Part shown: in pieces, positions 46,270 through 57,272 of the stretch
Layout of the letters: each line of letters begins with the position of its first letter
How positions within the stretch are numbered: the first letter of the stretch is position 1
NCBI GenBank assembly: GCA_024291935.2
Contig: CM044315.1
Location: forward strand, 76,800,385 to 76,864,384
From: Okapia johnstoni
Lineage: Eukaryota; Chordata; Mammalia; Artiodactyla; Giraffidae
Direction: 5' to 3'
DNA length: 64,000 nt
Made by a program: the position numbers and the translations under genes
Notes under the pieces: model-generated
What the model was told of the DNA's origin: nothing
What the model saw: the letters and a program-made list of their open reading frames with translations, nothing else
The model's database searches: none

Positions 46270-46505
46270 GGAAAATCCCATGGATGGAGGAGCCTGGTAG
46301 GCTGCGGTCCATGGGGTCGCTAAGAGTCGGACACGACTGAGCGACTTCACTTTCACTTTTCACTTTCATGCATTGGAGAAGGAAATGGCAACCCACTCCA
46401 GTGTTCTTGCCTGGAGAATCCCAGAGATGGAGGAGCCTGGTAGGCTGCCATCTATGGGGTTGCACAGAGTCAGACACAACTGAAGTGACTTAGCAGCAGC
46501 AGCAG
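46270..46505 (+). repeat. Bov-A2 SINE (dimer of BovA units)
   Basis: Two BovA bodies in tandem without a tRNA head. The first ends in 'gactgagcgacttcactttc' and the second runs from 'gagaaggaaatggcaaccca' to 'gaagtgacttagcagcagca'. The first unit is 5'-truncated. Confidence 0.9.
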
Positions 46506-46907
46506 GTCCTTGTTGGTGAAGGCTCGCCTGCCGTCTCGTAACGGCCACCAGGAGGCGGTGTTACCCAGGCTGTGACCTCAGGCTCCAAACAGGTGACCTG
46601 GAAGAGCAAGGCTTCAGCTTGGGAACTGGAAAGGATCAGGCTTGCCTTTGGTTTGGGGAACAAATAAGAAGACCACCAAGAGCAGACTCGCCCAAGTCCT
46701 GTTGGCACATTCAAGGTGGAGGCTGAGTCTAGATTTCCAGACTCCCAGGTGCCCTCCTGGCCTCAGCACACTGTGGCTCACCTGGTTGCAGGGCAGTGGA
46801 CCAGCATCCGGTTCACCTCAGCTTCCAACACCGTCCCCTCAGTGAGCTCGAATCTGCAGGGAGGGCGGCCCTATGTTTGGAACTTGTTCAGAAATATTCA
46901 TTCACCC

Positions 46908-47120
46908 AATGGGCTTCCATGATGGCTCAGACAGTAAAGAATCTGCCTGCAAGATGGGAGACCTGGGTTCAAACCTCGGGTCGGGAAGATCCCCTGAAGG
47001 AGGAAATGACAACCCACCCCAGTATTCTTGCCTGGAGAATTCCATGGACAGAGGAGCCTGACAGGCTACAGCCCATGGGGTCCTAAAGAGTTGGACACGA
47101 CTGAGCAACTAACATTCTCA
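46908..47120 (+). repeat. Bov-tA SINE
   Basis: Full sense Bov-tA from 'gggcttccatgatggctcag' to 'gttggacacgactgagcaac'. Confidence 0.93.
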
Positions 47121-48187
47121 GTGAAGTATTATTGAGTGACTACACTATGCTGTGCATTGAGATCCCAGCTAGAGAACTGGTCCTCCCTCTCTCCCAGAGT
47201 CCACAGCTTCAGGTGATGCAGGCGCCAGGAGTAACACTACAACGGGTGATGGTTACCCTGAGGGCAGGGCCAGCCTCAGGACTTAGAGTTGATCTGGAAG
47301 CACACTGACCTCCTCCTCAAGCCTCCTTCCCCTCTCTGTCCCCATTAATCCTGCGTCCCAGTTCACCCACCCAACCTCTCCAGCCACATGTCCCCTTCCT
47401 TCCCTCCACAAATCCACTCTCCTGCCACATAGAACTCCTCAAGGTTCCCTGAACAGAGCCCCAGTTTTCTGACTCAAGTTACTAGCCCCCACTGTCCCCT
47501 GCATAGATAATTTCCCATTCTCCCTATTTTTACATGAAATTTTCCTCCTGTTCTCCAAGACCTCATTTCATTCTACCTCCTCATAGACATTTCCCTGGCC
47601 TACCAGCCTCACAATTTACACCTCTTCTGAAGCATGGGCTTCATATAAGCAGGCTTAGATTATGGTTTTCTTATGTTTTATTGCTCTTTAAAAAAAAAAA
47701 AAAGGCAAAGCCCATGGTGCAGAGACCTTACTCATCCTTGTACTCCCTGAGTGAAGTCTTTAAAATAGAGGACATGTGACTGACATCTAGTTCATTAACT
47801 TTATAGCTGAAGATTAAGTACCATTCAAGATTAGTACTGAATTTATTTTATCAAAAGCAAAACTGAAAGCAATGCAAACCTCTGGGTACAACACAGCTCT
47901 GAGCCTTCCCTCTTGTATGCATGGTTTCTAAGAGAAATCCTCCAAGTCAGTGTTTATCAATAGGGATAATATCACCACCCACAGGGTGTTTTGAAACTCT
48001 GCAGGGGGATTTGGGCTTTCATATATTTGTTGGGAGGGGGCTTGTGATCTTGGGTCAGGGATGCTTGGTGTCCTGTAAGGAGTCCCACAAAAAGAATTAT
48101 TCCCCACTCTGCACAATATTTACATATCTTGCCAGACATTCATCAGGAGAGAAAAAGCCAATTGTATTATCTGAGCCTAAAACTATT
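47121..48187. other. Intergenic sequence
   Basis: No genes. A 14-A run lies at about 47690-47703. A stretch at 47955-48050 is MER5-like ('gggtgttttgaaactctgca'), but the match is weak. Confidence 0.5.
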
Positions 48188-48463
48188 TTGCTGCTGCTGC
48201 TAAGTCACTTCAGTCATGTCTGACTCTGTGTGACCCCATAGATGGCAGCCCACCAGGCTCCCCCATCCCTGGGATTCTCTAGGCAAGAACACTGGAGTGG
48301 GTTGTCATTGCCTTCTCCAATGCACGAAAGTGAAAAGTGAAAGTGAAGTCGCTCAGTCGTGTCTGACTGTTAGCTACCCCATGGACTGCAGCCTACCAGG
48401 CTCCTCTGTCCATGGGATTTTCCAGGCAAGAGTACTGGAGTGGGTTGCCATTGCCTTCTCCAT
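48188..48463 (-). repeat. Bov-A2 SINE (dimer)
   Basis: The antisense dimer starts with TGCTGCTGCTGCTAAGTCAC. Both units end in 'tggagtgggttg', then CATTGCCTTCTCC, separated by 'gaaagtgaaaagtgaaagtg'. Confidence 0.92.
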
Positions 48464-48595
48464 AAACACAAAGTTGTGGGGGTTTTGCAAAGTTTTTATA
48501 TGCACTGCATCTTACAGAAATGCAATTGCCCTGCACACTGAAAGACAAAAGTACATTGTTTTGTTCCCAACCTTACCAAGAGCTATTCACCACTT

Positions 48596-48651
48596 CTGAA
48601 GGCCACCTTATGGACAGCACCGCTTGTGCATTTGAAGCATCAGAGCAACAC
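48596..48651 (+). repeat. 56-bp direct repeat, copy 1
   Basis: It begins CTGAAGGCCACCTTATGG and ends CAGAGCAACAC. It matches 49156-49211 at 54 of 56 positions, exactly 560 bp apart. Confidence 0.9.
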
Positions 48652-48841
48652 ACCTGTATCCCGCTGTATTTTAGCGGTCACATTCACGGTGATTCAACAA
48701 CAAAGGGTGTCCACAGAGAATGTCTCCTGCCATATCAGTAAACAGGATATTTCAGCCCTCAAGCCGTCAGTCACTGTAGCCATCCGACAGTGCACCCTGT
48801 GGGGGTTCAGGATGAAGAAAAACAGGATACCAGTCCGAGAT

Positions 48842-48956
48842 AGTTCAGTTCAGTTCAGCCGCTCAGTAGTGTCTGACTCTTTGAGACCCCGGGGACTGCA
48901 GCATGCTAGGCTTTCCTGTCTATCACCAACTCCCAGAGCTTGCTCAAAATCATGTT
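48842..48956 (-). repeat. BovB LINE extreme 3' end
   Basis: TTCAGTTCAGTTCAG followed by 'ccgctcagtagtgtctgact' and 'atcaccaactcccagagctt', truncated after about 115 bp. It is inserted in the probable LTR. Confidence 0.88.
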
Positions 48957-49155
48957 AAGGTGCCCATCAAAGGAATGTGCCCAGACTCTTGCATCTTCCC
49001 ATACAGAGAGAAGTGCTAAGTTCATTAAATCGGGATGTCTAGTTTTTCTTTAATTAACAGTAATCTTTTGATGTTCCAACTACCTTTTTTTAATTGAAAA
49101 ACTCCTATATATCCTGGCTTTCCATTTACCCCTTCAGAACAATCCCTTAGAGCTC

Positions 49156-49211
49156 CTGAAGGCCACCTTATGGACAGCACTGCTTGTGCATTTGAGGCAT
49201 CAGAGCAACAC
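49156..49211 (+). repeat. 56-bp direct repeat, copy 2
   Basis: Second copy of the unit at 48596-48651, with C-to-T and A-to-G differences. It lies between the TATA-like box and the AATAAA of the probable LTR. Confidence 0.9.
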
Positions 49212-49311
49212 TGTTGGATGACTGTCTCTGGGTTTAAGTCCTCAGTTTGCCAAATAAAAATAATTCTCAGTTTTTAGATTGCGCAGTTTTTTTTCCAGTT
49301 GACAGGTGCGA

Positions 49312-51920
49312 GACTTTGACCACTGCATTATGTCTGCTAATGTTCTTATGCCCAATATTAACAGACCAAATTACATATTGTTTTATTATCAACTACTTAC
49401 CTTTTATTTCTCTTTTTCCCTACAGTTAGGGCATCATATTAAATTTTAAAATCATATGTGTAAGTGTTTTGTATTATCCAGGTATTTGATTTTAGCATAG
49501 AAAGGAGCATTATAAAGTACTTGTAATATAAGAGGACATTGGTTGAAAACCCCTGTTCTACATGTGTCTTTCAAGTCTGAGACGCGAAAAGAACTGTGAT
49601 GTTGGACCAGTCCCTAGAATCTGAAGCTAATGATCTTTTATCCTAAATTACACCAGACTTTTCTGAATGATTTGCCAAGAGATTAGTGCCTTTCAAAGGA
49701 TAGGGAGCTGGCATGATCTATTGCAAAGAGCAACAGGCCTGAGCTGAAGACTCTTCTGCTAGTTACTGGCTCTCTTGCCTTGAGAGTGTGACTTGATCCT
49801 CAACTTATTTGCCTCATCTTGGAAATGAGGACAAAGATGACTTACTTTACAGTTTGGAATTGTGATTAACTGAGACAACAGATCAGAACTGCTTCATATG
49901 TAACGCCCACATTGATGCAGGTTATTATGGTTGTCAGAAGAGGAAAGAAACAGGTGCCTGGAATTTTCACCATCCCTCCAACCTCCACTCAGGAACCCCA
50001 AGCTGTGTAAGTGGGAGATGATGGTTAACTCAAGCCCCAAACTGGGTTCCAGGCCTGCCTTGCCACCGATTTCATAAATAACACCAGGCCAGTGGCATCC
50101 CCTTTCTGAAATTCAGTTTTCCTATTTGAAGAAGGCAGGAATTAGAGCAGCTGAGCCTTAGAGAGCCTTCTAGCTATGGCAGGAGCTTTCTGCACCCTCC
50201 AACCTCTCAGCTCAGCTCCCAGGCTTTGACAGCACCCCCTCTAAAAAGTTGGTTTGCATCAAATGCTAAAGTTCACCAACTTGCTGCCACATTTATCAGT
50301 TCCCATCCCAGCAGCTTGAATGGCTTTTAAAGGGATGTTGGATTTCTTTAATCTTGGTGAAAAGCTCCAGCTCCATGTTAGAAGCGCTCCAACCACATTC
50401 CAGCAGAGCCCATTTTTAAACAGGTCCAAAGGCACACCCAGCGGCAGTGGTTGGTTGTGGCGTGGAGAGGAGGCCCAGGGAGCCTTTGGAACGGGAGACA
50501 GAGATGGGAGTGTGGGATGTGGACTGGACGGGTAAGAGAAGCCACTCAGAAGGATTTTTCCCCAAGAGCTGAGCATGAACTCCCAGTGGCTCAGGGAGTA
50601 AATAACAGGGAATGAGGGCACAGAGAGACACGGTTTGGGGGTGTGATGTCCGGGGCTGTGGGGCTCAGGGAAGTAAAGGGTCTGGAGCATGACTTGGAAG
50701 TCCCTGCTGTGGATTTTGGATTTGATCACTGACTGCAACTAAAAGTCTTTTATTTGAGAAGATGGGAAAATAAGTCATGTCTCTCTGGGATACTGAGGCT
50801 CCTGAGGAATGCAGAGGGTGCAGTGGGCCAGGGAATTCAGGAGACACTGAAAGCTGAGCCAGCTCTCACAGTGGGCCCGGGCCCGTCTGCCTGTGCCAGC
50901 CAGAGAAGCAAACACAGGCTGGCAGATCCCGGTCAAACACAAAGTCCTGACCAGAGGGCCCCGGAGTGTCCACGCTTCGCCTCAGCACCCTCATGGGTGG
51001 GCACACGGGTTGCCAGCTCAGGCCCATGTTAGAAGCCCCGCCAGGGGACAAATCACCCAGCACTTGGTCCCAAGCTTCCCGGGGACTCAGGCCAACCAGA
51101 AGAGGTGCTTCGCCTGCTGTGGTTTATGCTCCATGAGGCCGCTCCCTTCTCAGAGGACAGCTGCCCGGCCTGCTGCTCTGGCTCCAACACAGTTCTTTGC
51201 TTTCAGCTTTTGAATTTCAAAGTAAACCTGAGGCTGACTGCAAACAGATGGATGGGGTCATAAAAATCCCCCAAGCAGGGAGCAAAGAGGCTCGTGGTTG
51301 TAAAAGAGAGGCTCCTTTGGAAGAACTATACCAGCGCCCATGCTGGGGTCCTGCCTCTGTGAGTCCCTGCTCATTCTTTGCTGCAAACAGACCAACCATG
51401 CCCCCTTCTCACCCATCCAAATCCTACTTGCTCTCAAGGCTCAGGCCAGCCACAGAGTTCCCAGGTAGCCTTCTGTGACTTCCTCTCCCAGACCTTATAC
51501 CTCCCCACCCACCCGGCTACCAGACTCTGCCTTTGAGATCCTTGGGGTTATGACTTCCCACACCGTTTCATAGAGATCTACTGCATACATGGCTGGCAGC
51601 TTTTTTACATTAAATCATCTTTCAAAATATATTCTAGGCATAATATCAGAAAACACCTTCCCCTTTGTGACTAATCCAGTGTTGGACAAGAGATTGATGC
51701 TGAATCAATGCTAAGTAGATGCTTTTCATGAAAAAGCAACTTTATATAACTTCAGTAATAGTGGACAGGAAGTGGATGATGTCAATATTACCTCTAAGCA
51801 GTTGCCATGGGGATTTGTTATGGTGCAACACAGGAAGTGTCATTGTACTGAGCAGTGAGGGACCCATTTCCAGGGTGCACTCCAGGCAGGAAGTGTCCTC
51901 ACTGATAAAGATGACTTGTT
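49312..51920. other. Intergenic sequence
   Basis: Mostly unique. A MIR-like stretch lies around 49,740-49,930 ('ctggctctcttgccttgaga', 'tggaaatgaggacaaagatg'). No gene is supported; a 159-codon minus-strand frame (50259-50738) has no recognisable domain. Confidence 0.5.
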
Positions 51921-52210
51921 ATGCTGTTGTTCAGTCACTCAGTTGTGTCCAACTCTTTGCAGCCCCATGGACTGCAGCATGCCAGGCTTCCCTGTTCTTC
52001 ACCATCTCCCAGAGTTTGCTCAAACTCATGTCCATTGAGTCAATGATGCCATCCAACCATCTCATCCTCTGTCGTCCCCTTCTCCTCCCGCCCTCAATCT
52101 TTCCCAGCATCAGGGTCTTTTCCAATGAGTCAACTCTTTTCTTCAGGTGGCCAAAGTATTAGAGCTTCAGCTTCATCATCACTCCTTACAATCACATCCA
52201 TACATCACTG
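51921..52210 (-). repeat. BovB LINE 3' end
   Basis: The antisense BovB terminus ('cactcagttgtgtccaactc', 'tcatgtccattgagtcaatg', 'gtggccaaagtattagagct') has a shortened right end that jumps to 'cacatccatacatcactgga', indicating an internal deletion. Confidence 0.9.
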
Positions 52211-52335
52211 GAAGAAGATGGCAGGAGGAAGCCACCTCTGCATTAGCAAGAAGAACTGACATCCAGTCTGGGTTGGAGGAAGTAAGAATGCCTCAAAAAT
52301 GCAAAGATACTTGCTTCTGTTTATTGAGGGTTTAT

Positions 52336-52548
52336 GGGGCTTCCCCAGTGGCTCAGTGGTAAAGAATCTACCTGCAATGCAGGAGACACAGGTTCAATCC
52401 CTGGGTCAGAAAGATTCTCCTAGAAGAGGGCGTGGAACCCACTCTAGTATTCTTGCCAGGAGAATCCCATGGACAGAGGAGCCTGGAGGGCTGCGATCCG
52501 TGGGGTAGCAAAGAGTTGGACATGACTGGAGTGACTAAGCACAGCACA
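52336..52548 (+). repeat. Bov-tA SINE
   Basis: Sense Bov-tA from 'gggcttccccagtggctcag' to 'gttggacatgactggagtga'. A MIR follows immediately. Confidence 0.93.
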
Positions 52549-52740
52549 TATTGAGGCCTTGCTATGTGCCACCTGACAGGCAAAGAACATTTCAATCTTT
52601 ACACCGTCCTGGAGAGTAAAGGCCATTGTCCCTGCTTTACCGATAAGGAAACTGAGGTTCCAAGAAGTTAGATGATTTACTCATGGTCACCTAGCCAATG
52701 TCAGACTCCAAAACCCGCACACTTAACCACTCTTCTACAC
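52549..52740 (-). repeat. MIR SINE
   Basis: The order 'ccttgctatgtgccacctga', 'ccgataaggaaactgaggtt', 'tcatggtcacctagccaatg' and 'cacacttaaccactcttcta' is the MIR reverse complement. Confidence 0.75.
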
Positions 52741-53434
52741 TTAAAAGTTGAGCATTTGAGACAGAGAAACTAAAGTATAATGTACTGTTACTTGTAACTT
52801 TTCCTGGTGCCTAGGAGTCACAGCTGAGGCCCCAAAGCTAAAGACTGATGTGTTCCAATTCAGAAAAAGGAAACCAGACCACTCCTGCAGGAGTTGCTGA
52901 GGGAAAACAAAACTAGCCCAGCACCCATAGACCACCCCTGTCCCACCAACCTATTTATGGGTAGCATTGAGGCCAGAGGACCGTCAGAGCAGGGATGGGA
53001 GATGTGGAGGCAATGAGGATGGACTTTCAGAGCAGAAACCTCAGGGGAACTGGAAAATGCTAGCCAAGGAGGGCTTGGCCCACATCATGGAGGAGCTCAG
53101 TAGTTCTGAAGAAATCCACCCATATGCCCCCAGGAGAAAGAGCCAGCACTTGGCCATGTGCCACACAGAGAGCACTGGTGTCTCTCCTCGCTTCATCTCA
53201 CCTCTGTGTCCAGCCTTGCAGGAGCCATTGCAGCCTCCACTGAGGGAAAGAGGTTATGGGGCTTACTCTGTGCTGACAGGAGAGTAGGGGAAAATGAACA
53301 CTGTGAATTCGATGGGAAATTTAGACTGATTTTCATCAGGTGGGAGTCTTTAATATGTGAAAAGGAGACTCTTCTAATAGCTGATAGTGACAGGAAAGTT
53401 ATTGAATGGGTCTGCACAAAAGGTCATCCAGAGG
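52741..53434. other. Intergenic sequence
   Basis: Unique sequence; no gene or named repeat recognised. Confidence 0.5.
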
Positions 53435-53636
53435 TGGGACTTCCTTGGCTGTCCAGCAGTTAAGACTTCACCTTCCAAATCAGGGAGTGGGGGTTCAATC
53501 CCTGGTCAGGAAGCTTAGATCCCACATGCCTCGTAGCCAAAAAAAAAAAAAAAAAACGCAAAACATAAAACAGAAACAATATTGGAACAAATTCAATAAA
53601 AACTTTAAACAAATGGCCCAAGTCAAAAAAAAAAAT
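53435..53636 (+). repeat. CHR-type tRNA-derived SINE (CHR-2-like)
   Basis: The head 'ggacttccttggctgtccag', the B box 'ggttcaatccctggtcagga', 'agatcccacatgcctcgtag', an 18-A run (53539-53556), a short AT-rich unit with 'attcaataaaaactttaaac', and a second A run at 53625-53635. CHR SINEs are shared by cetaceans, hippos and ruminants. Confidence 0.8.
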
Positions 53637-53965
53637 TACACAAAAACTCATTCAAGGATGAAGAGGGAGCACAGAGCCAGTTGCAGGAAATGGTTGGGGA
53701 AAAATAATAAATTTGTTTCCGCTTTGCACCCCATTGGGTCCAACCAGATAAATCAGAAGTTTACATTAGGAAACCAGGCCAGTGGAGTCAGCCACACAAG
53801 CAGCATCAGGCAGGACAAGGTGAAAAAGAAACCAAACCAGACCATGGCAGGGGTTCTGCCTTTGCCTGCTCTGATAATGATTCTTATCAGTTCATTAGTA
53901 AGGAAACAGAAGTCCCATCTCAAAAGTCACTAATGTAGCACTTCAGAACAATTAAATCCAATTAG

Positions 53966-54898
53966 CATTGTTCGAAATAGGAAAAGGAGTACGTCAAGGC
54001 TATATATTGTCACCCTGCTTATTTAACTTATATGCAGAGTACATCATGAAAAACGCTGGGCTGGAAGAAACACAAGCTGGAAGCAAGATTGCCGGGAGAA
54101 ATATCAATAACCTCAGATATGCAGATGACACCACCCTTATGGCAGAAAGTGAAGAAGAACTAAGGAGCTTCTTGATGAAAGTGAAAGAGGAGAGTGAAAA
54201 AGTTGGCTTAAAGCTCAATGTTCAGAAAACTAAGATCATGGCATCTGGTCCCATCACTTCATGGGAAGTAGATGGGGAAACAGTGGAAACAGTGTCAGAC
54301 TTTATTTTTTTGGGCTCCAAAATCACTGCTGATGGTGATTGCAGCCATGAAATTAAAAGATGCTTACTCCTTTGAAGTAAGGTTATGATCAACCTAGATA
54401 GCATATTTAAAAGCAGAGACATTACTCTGCCAACAAAGCTCCGTCTAGTCAAGGCTATGGTTTTTCCAGTGGTCATGTATGGATGTGAGAGTTGGACGGT
54501 GAAGAAAGCTGAGCACTGAAGAATTGATGCTTTTGAACTGTGGTGTTGGAGAAGACTCTTGCGAGTCCCTTGGACTGCAAGAAGATCCAATCAGTCCATC
54601 CTAAAAGAGATCAGTCCTAGGTGTTCGTTGGAAGGACTGATGTTGAAGCTGAAACTCCAATACTTTGGCCACCCCATGCGAAGAGTTGACTCATTGGAAA
54701 AGACCCTGATGCTGGGAAGGATTGGGGGCAATAGAAGGGGACGACAGAGGATGAGGTGGTTGGATGGCATCACCGACTAGATGGACATGGGTTTGGGTAA
54801 ACTCCAGGAGTTGGTGATGGACAGGGAGGCCTGGTGTGCTGCGATTCATGGGGTCGCAAAGAGTCAGACACAACTGAGCGACTGAACTGAACTGAACT
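53966..54898 (+). mobile_element. BovB (RTE) LINE, 5'-truncated, with reverse-transcriptase YADD motif
   Basis: The frame starting at 53968 reads the palm of the reverse transcriptase: GVRQGYILSPCLFNLYAEYI, then NNLRYADDTTLMAE (the catalytic YADD box), then the ORF2 C terminus ([48 protein letters not shown]). Three in-frame stops, at 54373, 54517 and 54778, break it, but the frame never shifts over about 930 bp. The start is truncated inside the RT domain. The 3' end is the typical GAACTGAACTGAACTGAA run. BovB is the autonomous partner of the Bov-tA and Bov-A2 SINEs and is known to have entered ruminants horizontally from reptiles. Confidence 0.96.
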
Positions 54899-55364
54899 GA
54901 AGTATGTAGTAAGCTGTGTATGATTTTCATTCCCAAAATGAAAGTCCAAGTTTAAAAAAAAAACAAAAAAAAAAACCTGTGGTTTTGTTGCTCTGAACTG
55001 GGTTGACCATTAGAGTCCAGTTTCTGGAGTCCAGAGAGAACAGAGTCATCATCTAGCCAGCGTGGTAAAACATTTAGTCAAAGGACTCTACATAGGAAAC
55101 CCTTGAAAATGGCTTTCTCGGTCTTAAAGTAAGACCTTGATTCACAAACCTAGCACCCAAGTTCATGTCTCACATTGAAGAGACCTGTATCAACCGCCAC
55201 TCGGCACTCACTCTCAGTGCCCTCGCTCTCCTGGAGTTCTTAGGCAGGGCGTTGGGTGTCATCCTCTCACCCACACCGCCAACAGCCCTGAGAAATCAGC
55301 AACCTTGCCTTGTTGTATAACCATAGACACCAAGGTTTGGAAAGAGGAGGGACTTTTGGGGGGC
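54899..55364. other. Intergenic sequence
   Basis: An interrupted poly(A) (54953-54976) lies some 50 bp after the BovB end; the remainder is unique. Confidence 0.5.
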
Positions 55365-55560
55365 CTCAACCCAGGGATCAAACCCAGGTCTCCCGCATTA
55401 CAGGAGGATTCTTGACCAGCTGAGCCACAAGGGAAGCCCAAGAATACTGGAGCGGGTAGCCTATCCCTTCTCCAGGGGATCTTCCTGACCCAGGAATCGA
55501 ACCGGGGTCTCCTGCATTTCAGGCGGACTCTTTACCAACTGAGATATCTGGGAAGCCCTC
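55365..55560 (-). repeat. Two Bov-tA SINE fragments in tandem
   Basis: Two inverted tRNA-like parts run in the same orientation. The first ends in 'agctgagccacaagggaagc' (to 55440). The second follows at once with 'agaatactggagcgggtagc' and ends in 'ctgggaagccc' (55558). Both lack the 3' half of the element. Confidence 0.88.
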
Positions 55561-56231
55561 ACAGCTAGGGAGTGGCTGCAAAACCCAGAATTAAGGTCCC
55601 TAAGATGCTAATCTGTGCCTTTTCAGCTACCCTAAGTCAGAGCCTGGCCCAGCCCCAGTCACTATCTTTTGGAGCCCAGAATTCTGCCCTGCCCAGAGCT
55701 ACTCTCTTGGCCTCCCAGCCCAACTCCATGTGTATTTCTACATATCACATTCACTCCCTGAACTTACCTGACAGACTTCTTCCTGAGCCCGATGCCCCCG
55801 TGCACCAGCCCCATGAGAACTAAAATGTCAGCCCCGGGGCTTCACACCTTCCCTGCATGTTCTCTGCTCCGTGTCCACTGTCTGGCTCAAAGCCCACTCT
55901 CAAAAAGTGTTTATGGTGTGAGTTTTGAAAGTTCTGTCTATAGTAAAACTAGGGCTACATTTTTAAAGAGATGTGTGTCATTATAGGGTATTCAAAGGCA
56001 TGGCTCCCAGGCCCTAATTCAGGAACTGACCCATTGGCCAGCTCTCAGATGCATGCCCTGTGTCAGTCCTTGGCCAGACCCCGAGGTCCCACAGGTAAAC
56101 CATACACACTGCACAGGATGACTGGACTCTGAAGTAAAGAACTTTCCTTCTGGCCCCACGTGAGGGGATCACCAGTTAACAGCAAGGGTTTCTTCTGCCC
56201 TCAAGGGGTTCACAGTCTACTGAAGCATAAC
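55561..56231. other. Intergenic sequence
   Basis: Unique sequence; no gene recognised. Confidence 0.5.
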
Positions 56232-56240
56232 TAAATATGT

Positions 56241-56553
56241 TGGACTTCCCTGGTGGTCCAGTGGTTGAGAATTCACCTGCCAATGCAGGTTCGATCCCTG
56301 GTCTAGGAAGATGCCACCTGCTGAAAGGTAACTAAGCTCTTGTACAGCAACTTCTGAACCAGCATGCCTAGAGCCCATGCTCCACAACAAGAGAAGCCAC
56401 TGCAAGGAGAGGCCCGTGCACCACAACTAGAGAGTAGCCCCCACTCGTGGCAACTAGAGCAAAGCCTGTGCGCAGTGATGGAGACCCAGAACAGCCAAAA
56501 ATAGTTTTAAAAATAATTTGAAATTCAAAAAAAATTTCCTTCTAAAAAATAAA
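56241..56553 (+). repeat. CHR-1-type SINE with target-site duplication
   Basis: The head 'ggacttccctggtggtccag', the B box, then the CHR-1 body ('gcatgcctagagcccatgct', 'ccacaacaagagaagccact', 'gagagtagcccccactcgtg'), ending 'gaacagccaaaaatag' and an A-rich tail. The 9-bp direct repeat TAAATATGT lies at 56232-56240 and 56554-56562. Confidence 0.93.
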
Positions 56554-56689
56554 TAAATATGTCAAGGGTGGTGATTTACAGATTACAGATCATCATCACA
56601 GTAAAAACTGAGGCCCAGAAAGGGAAAAGTCAGGCAAGTTAGTGATGGTACCAGAGAGCAAGGAGAAGGGGGATGAGGGGCAGCTTAGG

Positions 56690-56835
56690 GGAGTGGGAGA
56701 CCCTTTCACTGTGCCAGGCTCTGTGCTCTGTGCTTCATTTGGGGCCTCATTTTCATCTCTACACAACCCCAAACAGGATGCGTTTATCACCCCCCATTTT
56801 ATAGATGGGAAAACTAAGTCCCTGAGGACAAGCAT
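56690..56835 (-). repeat. MIR SINE fragment
   Basis: The order 'cactgtgccaggctctgtgc', 'ccccattttatagatgggaa' and 'aactaagtccctgag' fits the MIR reverse complement. Confidence 0.65.
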
Positions 56836-57182
56836 GTGGGCTCTTCGCAGGAATGATGGAACTCACCTCATATGAGGGCTAAGGGGGGAGTCAAAGCAAG
56901 AAGAGAAAGCAGACAGGCCCAGGTGAGGTGGGAGAGGTGGTGGGGAGGGATAAGAAAAGCAGGCTTGCCCTGCGTCAGCCATTCAGCCTGGGTCTGACTG
57001 ATGGAAGGCAGGACTGTGCTGCATTGGCCTCCCCTTCCAGACTAGCAAAGGCCCAGCACTGGCTCACATCTGTGTCCTGCACAGTCTCGAACACAAAGCT
57101 GAAGGGGGCCTGCGAACTTTGGGAAGGATACTAATAGAAAGAAATCCTTGGGGCTTCCAGGGCATCATAGAGGGGACCTACC

Positions 57183-57184
<2 letters not shown>

Positions 57185-57245
<61 letters not shown>

Positions 57246-57272
57246 CATATATATATATACACACACACACAC
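57185..57272. repeat. Compound (GT)n(AT)n(AC)n microsatellite
   Basis: A GT run of about 28 units (57185-57242) is followed by an ATA-type run and then about six AC units. The GT and AC parts are complementary, so the whole can fold back on itself. Confidence 0.96.

Larger units (their letters stand above)
48652..49311 (+). mobile_element. Probable ERV-type LTR remnant
   Basis: Evidence for an LTR is a TATATAT box at 49106-49112, then AATAAA at 49253-49258 and an end near 'ttttccagttgaca' (about 49,305). The layout is TATA, about 147 bp, then the polyadenylation hexamer. The sequence before it ('aacaggatatttcagccctc', 'tttaattaacagtaatcttt') resembles ruminant endogenous-retrovirus LTRs that I have seen, but I cannot assign a family. 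It is interrupted by a BovB fragment at 48842-48956. No viral coding frame is present, so it is at most a solo LTR. Confidence 0.45.

Noticed and set aside
54559..54780. Separate 73-codon open frame at the end of the BovB element
   Set aside because: It is in the same frame as the reverse-transcriptase frame starting at 53968; the gap is only in-frame stop codons, so it is one dead element, not a gene.
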